The position numbers and the translations under genes are program-made. DNA of 64,000 nt from Lytechinus variegatus (lineage: Eukaryota > Echinodermata > Echinoidea > Temnopleuroida > Toxopneustidae), in the NCBI RefSeq assembly GCF_018143015.1, contig NC_054743.1, positions 41,992,922 to 42,056,921 on the forward strand, in the 5' to 3' direction. Positions 11,018 to 22,735 of this stretch are shown here, piece by piece. Numbering within the stretch: position 1 is the stretch's first letter; each line of letters begins with the position of its first letter. The notes under the pieces are model-generated. The model searched no databases. It was not told where the DNA came from and worked only from the letters and a program-made list of their open reading frames with translations.

Positions 11018-11587
11018 CAAGAAACTAAATATGTAACGAAACTTGTACGGATTGGTAATGATACGTATGGACAGGGGGGGGGGGGGCGCTAGACTCTTAA
11101 GCCCCTCCACTCCAGCTGGATCCGGCCCTGGATATAGGGTCGTCTAGGTGCAGCCATGCACACTTAGTTTGTTAATAGACCTATATCTCGACACTTTCAC
11201 CTTTCAATTTTAATATGTGTGTTTTTTTTTTTTTTTGGGGGGGGGGGTGTATCCAAGAAGGAACTACAATAGATAACGAAATAATATAGGCCTATATACT
11301 TAGATAATAATCCCTATACAATAAAATGTCCCTTCGCTCCAAATCTCTCGTAAACAAGGTGCAATGTGTAGCCTAATACATTTTGTAGAAAGCTTTCCCT
11401 CAGACCACTCGCTGATGATAAAAGATTCAGTGAAGGTAACTCTCTTCCAAAGAATGTGGAACAACAAGGGCGCAGGTTTGATTCAATTTATTTATTAGGT
11501 AAAAATCACATGAGTAGATATATATATTGTAAAATATGAGGATCATATACCCTATAGGAAAGCCAGAGGCTTGAAAAGCAGGGGGAT

Positions 11588-13061
11588 CAGTGGCGTAGCT
11601 AGGATTTTTTTCCTGGGGGAGCACTGGGGGTCCTTGCTTTTTCAGGGGGCAGCGGCCATTTTTCCGATGTGTGTGTATGTGTCACAAGGGCGGATCCGAC
11701 TTTCGCCAATAGGGGACGGGGCCCGAAATTATCATCACCTATATTTTCCCCGATCAGTCACTTCTTAGTTTTATTCTTATAAAACAACATGAACATGAAA
11801 TAATCTCATAAGCCTTATAAAAGAAGTGCGAACGCGAAGCGCGAGCGATTTTTTTTTCATTTTCATGTACTTTGTCCAGAAAATTTAATATTCTGGGCAA
11901 TGTTATGTGTGATGCTGAACAAGATTCGTATGTAACTAGATGGTTACTGCGAACGCCAAGCACGAGCAGAAATTTGTATTGTTCTAGCATTATCTAAACA
12001 TGTCTAAAAGGGACCTGTTGAGGACTGCTTATACCATGGTCACATTTGTTCTACAGCAGCCGTACGGCGAGTCGAAAACAGCCGTTTTATCAACTTTGAT
12101 TCAAACCACCGATATGTAGTTGGACAAAAAATGTTAAAACGGCTGTTTTCGACTCGTCGTACGGCCGCCGTAGAACAAATGTGACCATGGCATTACAGTT
12201 AACCACGAAGACGGTATATATTTCAATAATGCGAGCGCGAAGCTCGAGCAAATTATAATGACATTCCGACTTAAAAAATTGTCATTCTAAGCACTTTCTG
12301 TATTAATAAATCGGATAGGTATGTAACTAAACAATTGATGCGAGCGCGAAAGGAAGAAAATTGAGATTTTAGACCTAAAAGCAGGATATACTTAATTGGG
12401 TATCATTAATAATGCGATCGTGAAGCGTGAGCAGACAATTATTGATATTCTGATGTGAAACTTGATAATTTAAGTACATTTTGAATAAACAACATGCAGG
12501 CTATTGCGCATGTTTTAGATTTAGACCTAGAATCTGGGCATTCTTAATACATTTGTTTAATGGAACATTATGGAATACACTTAGACAATCAAACAATGTG
12601 ACAACGCAGAGTGAGATTAAAATGCTGCTATGTAGACCATAAAACGGACATTTTACAGAGCACTTAAATTTGTAAAGGAAAAAAAATAATGAAAGCTCGA
12701 TATCCGAGCTAAAATATGTTTTGTATATTGACTTCAAAACTTGCTCCATATCAGCCTATTGAGCAAGATATGAATCTCATTGAACAGGCAATTCTGGCGC
12801 GAAGCGCAAGCAAAAATTTTATATGGTAACATGGAAGATTTTTTTTGCAAGTCTTCCCCTAACATTATTTCATTCACTCGTCTTCCTCCTCTTATTTTTC
12901 TCTTCTTCTTTTTTCTTCTGTCTTTCTTCTTCTTTTCCTTTTTTCTTTTCTTCTTTCTCCCTTTTTTTGCTCCGCCAATTTTTTTCTAGGGGGGGGGGCA
13001 CACCAAATCTCGGAGGGGGGGGGAGCACGTGCCCCCCAGGCCCCCCGTAGCTACGCCACTG
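11588..13061. mobile_element. hAT-like non-autonomous element, present in unit A only
   Basis: Perfect inverted ends CAGTGGCGTAGCTA / TAGCTACGCCACTG bound 1474 bp. The flanks AGGGGGAT and AGGGGATC look like an imperfect 8 bp target duplication, which fits hAT. Units B (about 36505) and C (about 63340) are uninterrupted at this place. Inside, blocks such as GCGAACGCGAAGCGCGAGCG recur about every 100-150 bp. A foldback element is nested at 12034-12190. There is no transposase frame; the right end is G-rich and pyrimidine-rich. Confidence 0.7.
12034..12190. mobile_element. Foldback element nested in the hAT-like element
   Basis: CCATGGTCACATTTGTTCTA begins a left arm of about 57 bp that is mirrored at 12134-12190, around a loop of about 40 bp. 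The terminal CATGGTCACA resembles that of the foldback at 13608-13812, which suggests one superfamily. Confidence 0.7.
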
Positions 13062-13607
13062 AGGGGATCCATGACAGATAAATAAAAGTGATACAAATAC
13101 AGCAAATAACTTACAGGAGGACTAAAATACATAGGAAATAGCAATTGAAATAATACATGAAACAAGTTACAATATTTACATAACATGACAATACAAGATA
13201 AAAAAATATATTAACTGTTTGTTTAGTTTGGTTCAGTTTAAAGGAATCACTTGTATGTGGCAAGAAGATGCTTTTTAAATTTAGCTTTAAATAAGGAAAG
13301 GGTGGTCATTCTTTTAAGTAGTAGGTCAAGACTTCCAAAATTGAGCCCTTTTGTCGCATTTTTAATCGTGAATATGGCACATATATGTTTTTCTCTGTCT
13401 TGTATCAACACTCTGTTTTTATCAACCGTAAGATAATTATCATTGAATATAACTGGCAACATGTTATTCATATATCGAAACATAAAGAGTGCTGCCTTTA
13501 TTTTTATAGTAGATTTTTTTTTAATAGAGGTGGAGTATGGGCAAGATAATGTGTGTTAGAACATAGACGAATTGCTTTCTTTTAAAGTACAACCAATCTG
13601 CTTAAAG

Positions 13608-13812
13608 GCATGGTCACACCGCCCGAGCGTTGTTGGAGCGGTCGTGGAGCGGTAGGGAAAGAGGGCCGAATTTCGCTCACAAAATTGGGGGAAAAAATCG
13701 AAAAAAAAAATCGAAATCGAAAATGCGATGGTGAACGGTAGCGAGCGGTGATGATTTTTTTCTCTCAGCTCTACGACCGCTCCAACAACGCTCGGGCGGT
13801 GTGACCACGCCA
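13608..13812. mobile_element. Foldback element, unit A copy
   Basis: GGCATGGTCACACCGCCCGA begins a left arm of about 45 bp, mirrored by the right arm that ends GGTGTGACCACGCC. The loop is about 110 bp. The same insertion is at 37048-37252 and from 63885 to the window end, so it predates the unit duplication. It lies just beyond the LINE relic. Confidence 0.7.
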
Positions 13813-14033
13813 TAAATGACATGAACTTGGTTTGAGCACGGAGATCCCGGGGAGGTGGAACTAAAAGTTGTGTATCTTGTGGAGGTGGACCTCAAGTGTG
13901 TGGAAAGTTAGCTTTTGAAAGCAGAAGAAGGGACGCATATTTCGTTTTTACTCCTTTGCCTCAGAGGAAGTGTGCACGTGCACACCCCCCCATGCAGCCT
14001 ACATGCTATAATAATCATTTTAGTGGTGTCAGG

Positions 14034-14315
14034 GCAATTTTCCCCATACACGGTGTAATAAAGATGAAATGTCATTTTCTTTAAAAAAAAAATGTTTTTT
14101 TATATATACCAAGTTAAGTATATTAACATATCATTTCACATCCGCTCCTGAAATCATTTTTTTTTCAGCAATCACGAACCACTGATTAAAAAAGTGATAA
14201 GTATACATTTTGGTGCATAAAATACGGAGCTGCAGCTGCTCGTATATGACGTCACAGATCACTTCATTTTCTGTTATTTTCACAGTAAACCATTTTGTCA
14301 GGGTGAATTTCCCCT
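14034..14315. mobile_element. Right part of an inverted-repeat MITE, unit A
   Basis: It ends with TTTTGTCAGGGTGAATTTCC, the right terminus of the complete copy at 38048-38466. The left part present in unit B is absent here, and the join lies at about 14034. Confidence 0.6.
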
Positions 14316-14702
14316 TCAAAATACGTCGATAGAATGGTAGAAACGCCCATAAATTTAAAGCTCTGATTCGCTACACATTTCCGAATTCATAAGGTAGCAG
14401 TTACCATAGAAACTAATTAAGAAACCTGACATTCTCTTGGACTAGGTGCAAGGAGATATTGCTCTAAAAACTTAACATTAATAATAAATATATCATTTAG
14501 ATTAAAGTATATACGTATCATATCAATTTTTTTCGGATCCATTATGATGTTGAAATATGAATAATTACCTTTATTACAGAACTTTTTGTATTTTTTCTGT
14601 TATCCAAGTTATGCAAGTGGTTCGAAAAAATACCAAACTTGTCTATTTCAGTGTGTTAATGGTAGCGCACATTGGTGTTTACAATAAAATTTGTTGGGTA
14701 TG

Positions 14703-16094
14703 TGTCACAATGCGACTGTAAGTCTATTTAGTGTTAACCCCTAGTAACCATTCAGCTTGTATATAATAAAAGGAATTTGGGTGGTTGACTCTTGTCATAG
14801 TCCCAGAGTCAATCAACTGTATCTTTAAGTAAGTGATCAAACCCGCTGGGGTGTAAGGATTAGAATTTTACTTTGACTTCTTGACAATCTTAGGTCATGA
14901 GCATTGGGTCATTTAACTTGATATATTTAGTTAAGTTCAATGGGTCTCTAAAATTCTATAGATGTTTGTTTTTATGTATGAGAGGAAAAGATTGTTGAGA
15001 ATGTTTGAGATGGGAGTTTTGAATAGGTGAAATTAAAGCTTGGATAGTTAAGTAGTTTTAATTGGATATGTTCAGCGTGGAAGAGTAAAGCAGAGGAATA
15101 TTGAGAATGTTAATGACTTTGTCTTTGTGAGAGTCATGATGGAGTGGTGTTTGAGTAAAAGCAAATCAGAAATCGTTTGATTCTCGGGAGAGGAAGACCC
15201 TTCCACATTTGGTCTTAACTCGGAGTGTGAGGGTGTGGTTCTCGTAGGCCATTACTTTGGGTGTATGTTGCAGGCTGTGTAGTGCAGGCACAGCGGAGTC
15301 TTAATCCCCATCGTTGGCAGGCTGGATCCAGGCAGCACAGGCCAGGTAAAGCCACCACATCTGCCCTCATCTCACCAGGCACGACTGTTCCAAAGAACTG
15401 GACGAGCTGGGCTCGTACTTCATCCTCGAACTCAGAGTTCGTGACTTGTGATTCATCGTAGCAATCTTCGTACTGTGGCTCTCAGCCCTCATCATTTCGT
15501 CCGCGAATCTGGACTGGCTTTTCGTCGAGAGTTCGCTCGCTTTACTTCGCGTCGTCGAAGCCACCGCAGCTCGCTCTTAGACGACTATATTCATCGGACC
15601 AACGATAGTCATTGACGATGTCGAAGGGGTCCTTATTCTGAACTATATAAATTATAACCAGATTAGATATACTACGGTCCAGTGTAGGTATTCATCCAAG
15701 TATAAACCCTCTTTTGATGAAACTTAATTGGTGGAATTAATAACCAAAAATATTGTCACGTTTGGATGCCAAATTATTAGGCCTTGATTAAATATAAATA
15801 AATCACTCTCATTAGATACATATTGCAACATATTCAGTATAGGTTAATTCATGCTGATGTTAACTGCTGAATACAGTTTGATGTTATGTTGATATGCATG
15901 TGATTCATGATTTAATTCTGATTATTCAATTTCTTTAACTATATGTACATTTATAGAGCTGGTCGCTCTGAATTAAATTTATGTTACATATAGATATTGA
16001 ATGATTGTGTGATTATTGCAAGTGGTAACTACTTTCGTTTCAAGCAGAACCAAATCTATTACCAGACTGGGAATTTCAGTCCCAAGATCTGACA
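14703..16094 (+). repeat. 5' LTR of the Gmr1-type element
   Basis: It is 1392 bp, begins TGTCAC and ends TGACA, and is followed after three bases by a primer-binding-like TGGCGACC. It is essentially identical to 20975-22366. Open frames inside it have no known product. Confidence 0.92.
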
Positions 16095-16097
16095 TTT

Positions 16098-16115
16098 TGG
16101 CGACCACGAAGGGAC
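16098..16115 (+). other. Putative primer binding site of the Gmr1-type element
   Basis: TGGCGACCACGAAGGGAC starts three bases after the 5' LTR. The leading TGG fits the CCA end of a tRNA. I could not assign the tRNA species. Confidence 0.5.
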
Positions 16116-16399
16116 ACTCTTGTCCATTTGATAGGTTAGGTTAATAATGAAATGATTGTTATCATTGATTGTAATTATACTTGTATGTAGATCTGATGAT
16201 ATTTTGATCTCTTTTCCATTTGGTTGTTTTTACAAAGTTGTTGTAGGTCCAAGGTTGTGAAAGACAGTGGTGCATGTGGAGGTCAGGGCAAGGAGGCTTT
16301 ACTGCGTGTACGCCTGTACGTGCCAGTGCTGTGTGCATCGGGACTTCATTGCGCTGCGTAAACTGTCTGCATATGGTAAGTTTGTAACTAAACCTGTGG

Positions 16400-19300
16400 A
16401 GTGGCCTACAGTATGGAGAGAGACAAGTTCATTGCACAAGGAGAGAAGTTTGGTTTAGAGGGTGATAAATTGAGAGCATATGTTGATGAATGTGTGCGAG
16501 AAGCTAGAGATGAAAGAGCAGCAGCAAGGAGTGCTGAGGTTGCAGCTAGGAATGCCGAGGATGAAGCTAGGAAAAAAGAATCAGAGTTATTAGATAAACA
16601 GATTAAACTTGAAGAGTTAAGGAAAATAATAGGACAGAAAATGTTTCACGTGCAGGGCATTCACATAAGCCTAGTATTCCGCCCCTCCCTGTTTTTCAAG
16701 AAGGAAAGGATGACTTAGATAGTTATTTGTCTAGATTTGAGAAACACGCCATAATTGTGGGTTGGGATAGGTCAGTATGGGCACCTGCATTGTGTGCGTT
16801 GATGTCAGGTAAGGCTCTTGATATAATTTCAAGACTTACAGTGTCCCAGGCTCAGGAGTATGAAACAGTAAAATCCTCACTTCTTAAAGGGTATGATCTT
16901 ACAGAAGAAGGGTATAGGACTAAGTTCAGGTACGCTAAACTCAATAATGGTGAGACCTATGTGCAGTACGCTTGCAGGATTGAGAAGTATCTCAATCATT
17001 GGATTGAGCTAAGCTCTTATGATGACAATATGGAAGGTCTGAAGAGTTTGCTCATTCAGGAGCAAGTATATAATTCATGTGGAAAAGAATTATTGATGTT
17101 CATTAAGGAACGTCACCCCTGTAATCTGTCGGAAGTCCTAAATCTAGCTGATCAATTCAATGAAGCCCATGCAGATATGAGAATAAGGAGAATGAATAAA
17201 GCTCATCAGTCCAGTTCTAAAAATGTAAATCCTAATGTGAATAAGAGTAATAACAATGCAGTTAGTCACACTAAGGTTGAAAAACCGGGTAAGTCCAAAT
17301 TTGATGACAAGAAGTGTTTCAATTGTAATAAATTTGGACATATCTCTTTTAATTGTCCAAACAAGAAAGGTCGTCGAGAGATGGGAGCCAGTGTTGTCGC
17401 AGGCAGGTCAGCAGAAGACACATCAGCTGGAGATGATGCTGCAGCAGGACCTACCGACACTAGAGAGATGGCCGGACACTTCAACCACAAGAGTTTGAGT
17501 CTAATCGTGCAGGAGAATCTCACAGAAGATGGAAGCGGAGTGAAGTTGGCATCTGGTGACACTCTACCGGTACTATCGGCAGTGGCGAGTGGATCAGAAG
17601 TGGAGATGCCAGTCGTCGATGGATTGGTGAATGGGAAGCCCGTGGATGTTCTTCGCGACAGTGGTTGCACAACAGTCATAGTCCGATATGAGTTGGTGCG
17701 TGAAGAGCAGTTCTTTGGAGATAGGCTGACGTGTTTGCTCGTCGACCGGACGCTGAGAAACTTCCGACGTGCCAAAATCGACATAGATACTCCATACTTC
17801 AAGGGTAAGGTAGAAGCTCTATGTGTACCAACCCCTGTTTATGATCTTGTATTAGGTAATATTCCTGGAGCTAGGCAACCAGCTGATCCAGACGGAGAAT
17901 GGACGCCAGGAGATCATCAAGGCAGTGCAGTGGAGACAAGAGGGCAGAAGCGGCAGGCGGGACGGACAAGGCCTCCTCTTCCTGTACCCAAGCCACTAGA
18001 AGACATTGTGTCAGTGGATAATCTCATCCAGGCCCAGAAGGAAGACAGCTCGTTGGATGCCTCTAGGAAAGCCGCTGAGAAAGGAGAAAAGAAGATAAGT
18101 AAGGGTGGAAATTCATCTTGCTTTTTCTTTAAGAAGGATGTACTCTATAGGGAATACATGGATGCAACCCCAGGGTCAGATGTTCTGTTACAAGTTGTCG
18201 TGCCCACCAAGTTCAGAAATCAAGTCTTAAAACTGGCTCATGAGTCGATTCTAGGTGGTCATCTAGGGAATAAGAAGACCTGTGAAAAGATCTTGATGCA
18301 TTTCTTCTGGCCAGGTATGCATGCAGATGTAGTCCGGTATTGTCGGTCATGTGGGCCATGTCAACGTACTTCGCCGAAGGGAAAGGTCACGAAGGTACCT
18401 CTGGGATCAACCCCTCTCATCGATGAACCTTTCAGACGTGTGGCGATGGACTTGGTTGGACCGATAGAGCCGGCAAGTAGTAAAGGTAACCGATTCATAC
18501 TAACTGTTGTAGATTATGCTACTCGTTACCCAGAAGCAGTAGCGCTTCGCCGTATTGACGCACAGACGGTTGCGGAGGCACTGATGGACATCTACTCCAG
18601 GGTAGGGATACCACGAGAGGTGTTGACAGACCGTGGCAGCCAATTCACATCAGAGCTGATGAAGGAAGTGAGTCGTCTACTCTCCATCCGGCAGATGACT
18701 ACTACACCCTATCATCCTGCTTGCAATGGGCTAGTTGAACGCTTCAATGGTACCTTGAAGTCCATGCTCCGCAAAATGTGTGAAGAAAGACCCAAGGATT
18801 GGGAAAGGTATCTTAACCCCCTCTTGTTTGCTTACAGAGATTCAGTGCAGGAGAGCACAGGCTTCTCACCCTTTGAACTCCTGTATGGGAGAGCAGTTCG
18901 AGGCCCTCTTGCTATTCTTCAAGAGCTCTGGACGGGTGAGGTTGACGAGCCAGATACCAAGACTACTTACCAATACGTACTGGATCTGAAGGAGAGGCTG
19001 GAGTCGACGTGTCAACTTGCCCAGCAGAATCTCAGCAAATCAGCAGAGAAATACAGAAGACAGTACAACAAGAAAGCCAAGGAGCGAAAATTTGAAGTCG
19101 ACGACGAAGTTCTTCTTCTACTTCCAAGCGACAACAACAAGTTGTTGATGCACTGGAAAGGACCTTTCAAGGTGGTGCAGAAGGTAGGACCTCTCGACTA
19201 CAAAATCGATTTGGACGGGAAGACGAAGACATTTCACGCAAACCTTCTGAAGAAATATTACAGGAGAGAAGAGGTAAGTGCGGGAGTGTTTGATGTTGTT

Positions 19301-20832
19301 TGTGTCTCTGTAGTGGACGAGGACGTAACCCAGGATTGTGAAGGAGAGAGTGAAGATGTGGACCCTTCGGTAAGAAAAGACATTCTTCATCTCCCTAATC
19401 TTAACCCTACAGAATCACTCAACGATGTGCAAATCAGTCCACAACTGGATGATGACCAGCAAGAGAAAGTCAACTCTCTTTTACATGAGTATGAAGAAGT
19501 CTTGACAGATATGCCGGGATCGACAAACCTAGGTAAGCACGACATTAAACTTGTCACTAAGGAGCCCATTAAGAGTAAGCCGTATCCATTGCCACATGCT
19601 CTGCGAGGTAAGGTGAACGAAGAGGTTCAAAAGATGATGGATTTAGGGATAGTGGAACCGTCCAATTCCCCTTACGCATCCCCTGTTGTTATGGTAAAAA
19701 AGAAAGATGGTCTATTAGGTTTTGTTGTGATTATCGCAAATTAAACCAAGTCACCATAACTGATGCAGAACCAATTCCCGATCAGGAAGAAATATTTGCT
19801 AAATTGTCTAGGGCCAAGTATTTCACTAAAATTGATTTAACCAAAGGTTATTGGCAGGTGCCCCTAACAGAAGAAGCCAAGGAGTTGACGGCATTTGTGA
19901 CACCAGAAGGTTTGTACCAATTTCGAAGCATGCCTTTTGGGCTAGTTAACGCTCCAGCAAGTTTTAGTCGGACTATGAGAGATCTACTCCGTGGATTGAA
20001 GTATGTAGACAACTTCATTGATGATATTTTGATTCACACGGTAAGTTTTGAGGAACATTTGGATACCCTCCGGGAGGTATTCGAGAGACTGAAGAAGGCC
20101 AACTTGACGGCCAGACCAACGAAGTGTACAATCGGATGTGTAAGTATCGAATTTCTTGGTCATCGAGTAGGTCAAGGAGAGCTTCGGCCAGTGCAAGACA
20201 AAGTCAAAGCAGTGCAAGAAGCTCAAAGACCGAAGACCAAAAAGCAACTTCGATCCTTTCTAGGTCTTGTAGGTTATTACAGGCGATTCATTCCGAATTT
20301 TGCAGCCATAGCAGTACCCTTGACTGATCGAACGAAGAAGGGGGAACCACTTCTCGTGAAATGGGGAGATGCAGAAGAGGCAGCCTTCAATACCTTGAAG
20401 ACGAAGCTCGCTAGAGAACCCATCCTCCATCTTCCAGACCTAGATCACCCTTTCATCTTGAGGACCGATGCTTCAGATAATGGCCTCGGGGCAATCTTGC
20501 TTCAGGAAACAGAAGGTAAGAAGTTTCCGATCGCCTATGCCAGCAAGAAGCTACTTCCAAGAGAGCAAGGCTACTCAGTCATGGAACGTGAGTGCTTAGC
20601 GGTTGTATGGGGAGTTCTGAAGTTTGAACCGTATCTCTATGGCAAGCACTTCCACCTAGAAACGGATCACCAACCTCTGAAATGTATTGCCAAGTCGAAG
20701 GTGGCAAACGCAAGGATCCTGAGATGGGCTCTGCTACTACAGCCGTTCCGGTTCACCATCACAGCGATCAAAAGTGTAGAGAACGTCGGTGCAGACTACC
20801 TAAGTAGGATACCGGATAATGATTCTACATGA
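16400..20832 (+). CDS. gag-pol region of the Gmr1-type element (fossil)
   Basis: The region begins with a charged, probably coiled-coil stretch (about 16430-16640), then gag-like sequence and a CCHC knuckle, CFNCNKFGHISFNC, near 17312. An aspartic protease motif DSGCT lies near 17657. Integrase follows, with an H2C2 finger (about 18238-18350), a DDE core with DLVGP, DRGSQFTS and NGLVERFNG (about 18445-18760), and a GPF/Y-like end (about 19150-19260). Reverse transcriptase comes next (about 19590-20200; active-site FIDD near 20012), then RNase H with RTDASDNGLGA (about 20460-20800). This is one coding region described by domain, not as a joined protein. It looks nearly whole, with about one break. 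Confidence 0.85.
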
Positions 20833-20959
20833 AGCAGAAACCAGGATGAGTGTTTTTGGTTTTCTTGTAAATACATTTATATTTGTATATATATATTAAT
20901 TGTTTGATTTTCCTTCCAGGTTCGGAGAAACTCACTCCAAAAATTATAGAAATTTCTTG

Positions 20960-20974
20960 AAGGAAGGGGAGATA
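20960..20974 (+). other. Polypurine tract of the Gmr1-type element
   Basis: AAGGAAGGGGAGATA abuts the 3' LTR, where the plus-strand primer of LTR elements is expected. Confidence 0.7.
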
Positions 20975-22366
20975 TGTCACAATGCGACTGTAAGTCTATT
21001 TAGTGTTAACCCCTAGTAACCATTCAGCTTGTATATAATAAAAGGAATTTGGGTGGTTGACTCTTGTCATAGTCCCAGAGTCAATCAACTGTATCTTTAA
21101 GTAAGTGATCAAACCCGCTGGGGTGTAAGGATTAGAATTTTACTTTGACTTCTTGACAATCTTAGGTCATGAGCATTGGGTCATTTAACTTGATATATTT
21201 AGTTAAGTTCAATGGGTCTCTAAAATTCTATAGATGTTTGTTTTTATGTATGAGAGGAAAAGATTGTTGAGAATGTTTGAGATGGGAGTTTTGAATAGGT
21301 GAAATTAAAGCTTGGATAGTTAAGTAGTTTTAATTGGATATGTTCAGCGTGGAAGAGTAAAGCAGAGGAATATTGAGAATGTTAATGACTTTGTCTTTGT
21401 GAGAGTCATGATGGAGTGGTGTTTGAGTAAAAGCAAATCAGAAATCGTTTGATTCTCGGGAGAGGAAGACCCTTCCACATTTGGTCTTAACTCGGAGTGT
21501 GAGGGTGTGGTTCTCGTAGGCCATTACTTTGGGTGTATGTTGCAGGCTGTGTAGTGCAGGCACAGCGGAGTCTTAATCCCCATCGTTGGCAGGCTGGATC
21601 CAGGCAGCACAGGCCAGGTAAAGCCACCACATCTGCCCTCATCTCACCAGGCACGACTGTTCCAAAGAACTGGACGAGCTGGGCTCGTACTTCATCCTCG
21701 AACTCAGAGTTCGTGACTAGTGATTCATCGTAGCAATCTTCGTACTGTGGCTCTCAGCCCTCATCATTTCGTCCGCGAATCTGGACTGGCTTTTCGTCGA
21801 GAGTTCGCTCGCTTTACTTCGCGTCGTCGAAGCCACCGCAGCTCGCTCTTAGACGACTATATTCATCGGACCAACGATAGTCATTGACGATGTCGAAGGG
21901 GTCCTTATTCTGAACTATATAAATTATAACCAGATTAGATATACTACGGTCCAGTGTAGGTATTCATCCAAGTATAAACCCTCTTTTGATGAAACTTAAT
22001 TGGTGGAATTAATAACCAAAAATATTGTCACGTTTGGATGCCAAATTATTAGGCCTTGATTAAATATAAATAAATCACTCTCATTAGATACATATTGCAA
22101 CATATTCAGTATAGGTTAATTCATGCTGATGTTAACTGCTGAATACAGTTTGATGTTATGTTGATATGCATGTGATTCATGATTTAATTCTGATTATTCA
22201 ATTTCTTTAACTATATGTACATTTATAGAGCTGGTCGCTCTGAATTAAATTTATGTTACATATAGATATTGAATGATTGTGTGATTATTGCAAGTGGTAA
22301 CTACTTTCGTTTCAAGCAGAACCAAATCTATTACCAGACTGGGAATTTCAGTCCCAAGATCTGACA
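20975..22366 (+). repeat. 3' LTR of the Gmr1-type element
   Basis: It is 1392 bp and matches the 5' LTR with about one difference by eye. The right flank GTATGCATTGG continues the host sequence interrupted at 14702. Confidence 0.92.
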
Positions 22367-22639
22367 GTATGCATTGGAAGAAGTGCTGTTCTACTATACG
22401 AACTGGCCAAGATAAATCCTTTCATCACTCACTAATTGAAATCATTTTGGTATGAAAATGTTTAGATCAATCATATCAACGATATAGTATTGACCTAAAA
22501 TGATCACAAAAAAATCCAAGTGATATATAATCAGTTCATAATACTAATTTCAAAGATAGGAGTCCATTCAAGGTTAATGATTATGACTGATATTAACTGG
22601 AAAGGCTCTGTATTTTCCTTGTTGATGTAGCATGTCATG

Positions 22640-22735
22640 ATCCTTACCTCTGTCATTTTTGCCTCTGCCATCTTTACCTCTGCCAGTTGTAACTCCGTCA
22701 TTTTACCTCTACCATTATTACCTCCCCGGGGGCAG
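22640..22735 (-). repeat. Degenerate short tandem repeats (GGCAGAGGTAAAAATG-like), unit A
   Basis: Read on the minus strand, five or six copies of a roughly 16 bp word related to GGCAGAGGTAAAAATG follow one another. The same array is at 39120-39215, and an inverted array of the same word is at 37697-37775 in unit B. The arrangement resembles the subterminal repeats of a DNA transposon. Confidence 0.55.

Larger units (their letters stand above)
4757..11360. other. Single-copy 6.6 kb spacer of stacked short repeats
   Basis: Downstream of the UGT-1 promoter the sequence loses similarity to the other units until about 11360. At the matching place in units A/B and B/C (36273-36290 and 63112-63128) the UGT upstream sequence joins the next unit directly. 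The spacer is a mosaic of short inverted-repeat elements, palindromes and G/C tracts, listed separately. I found no gene-like frame. The stretches 5900-6640, 7930-8750 and 10230-10660 are AT-rich and show nothing recognisable. Confidence 0.65.
11480..13600 (-). pseudogene. LINE relic: C-terminal ORF end and 3' UTR, unit A
   Basis: On the minus strand a decayed frame at 13483-13247 reads MFRYMNNMLPVIF and ends LSLFKAKFKKHLLATYK. This is the usual C-terminal pattern of CR1/Jockey/RTE-like non-LTR retrotransposons (FMYxxNNxLP ... FKxxxKxHL). Below it lies a 3' UTR with the small hairpin AAGCCTCTGGCTT at about 11560. The reverse transcriptase is missing, so this is a 5'-truncated copy. A hAT-like element (11588-13061) has inserted in the 3' UTR. 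Uninterrupted copies are at 36405-37020 and 63235-63860. Confidence 0.55.
14703..22366 (+). mobile_element. Gmr1-type Ty3/gypsy LTR retrotransposon (fossil, looks nearly whole)
   Basis: A 7664 bp element is bounded by two 1392 bp LTRs that begin TGTCACAATGCG and end ATCTGACA. It is flanked by a 5 bp target duplication, GTATG. The empty site is visible at about 38848-38852 in unit B. The pol domain order is protease, integrase, reverse transcriptase, RNase H. Integrase ahead of reverse transcriptase is the hallmark of the Gmr1 group, known from deuterostomes. The LTRs differ at about one position by eye, so insertion is very recent and later than the A/B duplication. The coding part looks nearly whole, with about one break. 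Confidence 0.9.

Noticed and set aside
15261-15461. Small protein encoded in the Gmr1-type LTR (also at 21533-21733)
   Set aside because: It is a short frame inside an LTR with no known domain. Its presence twice only reflects LTR duplication.
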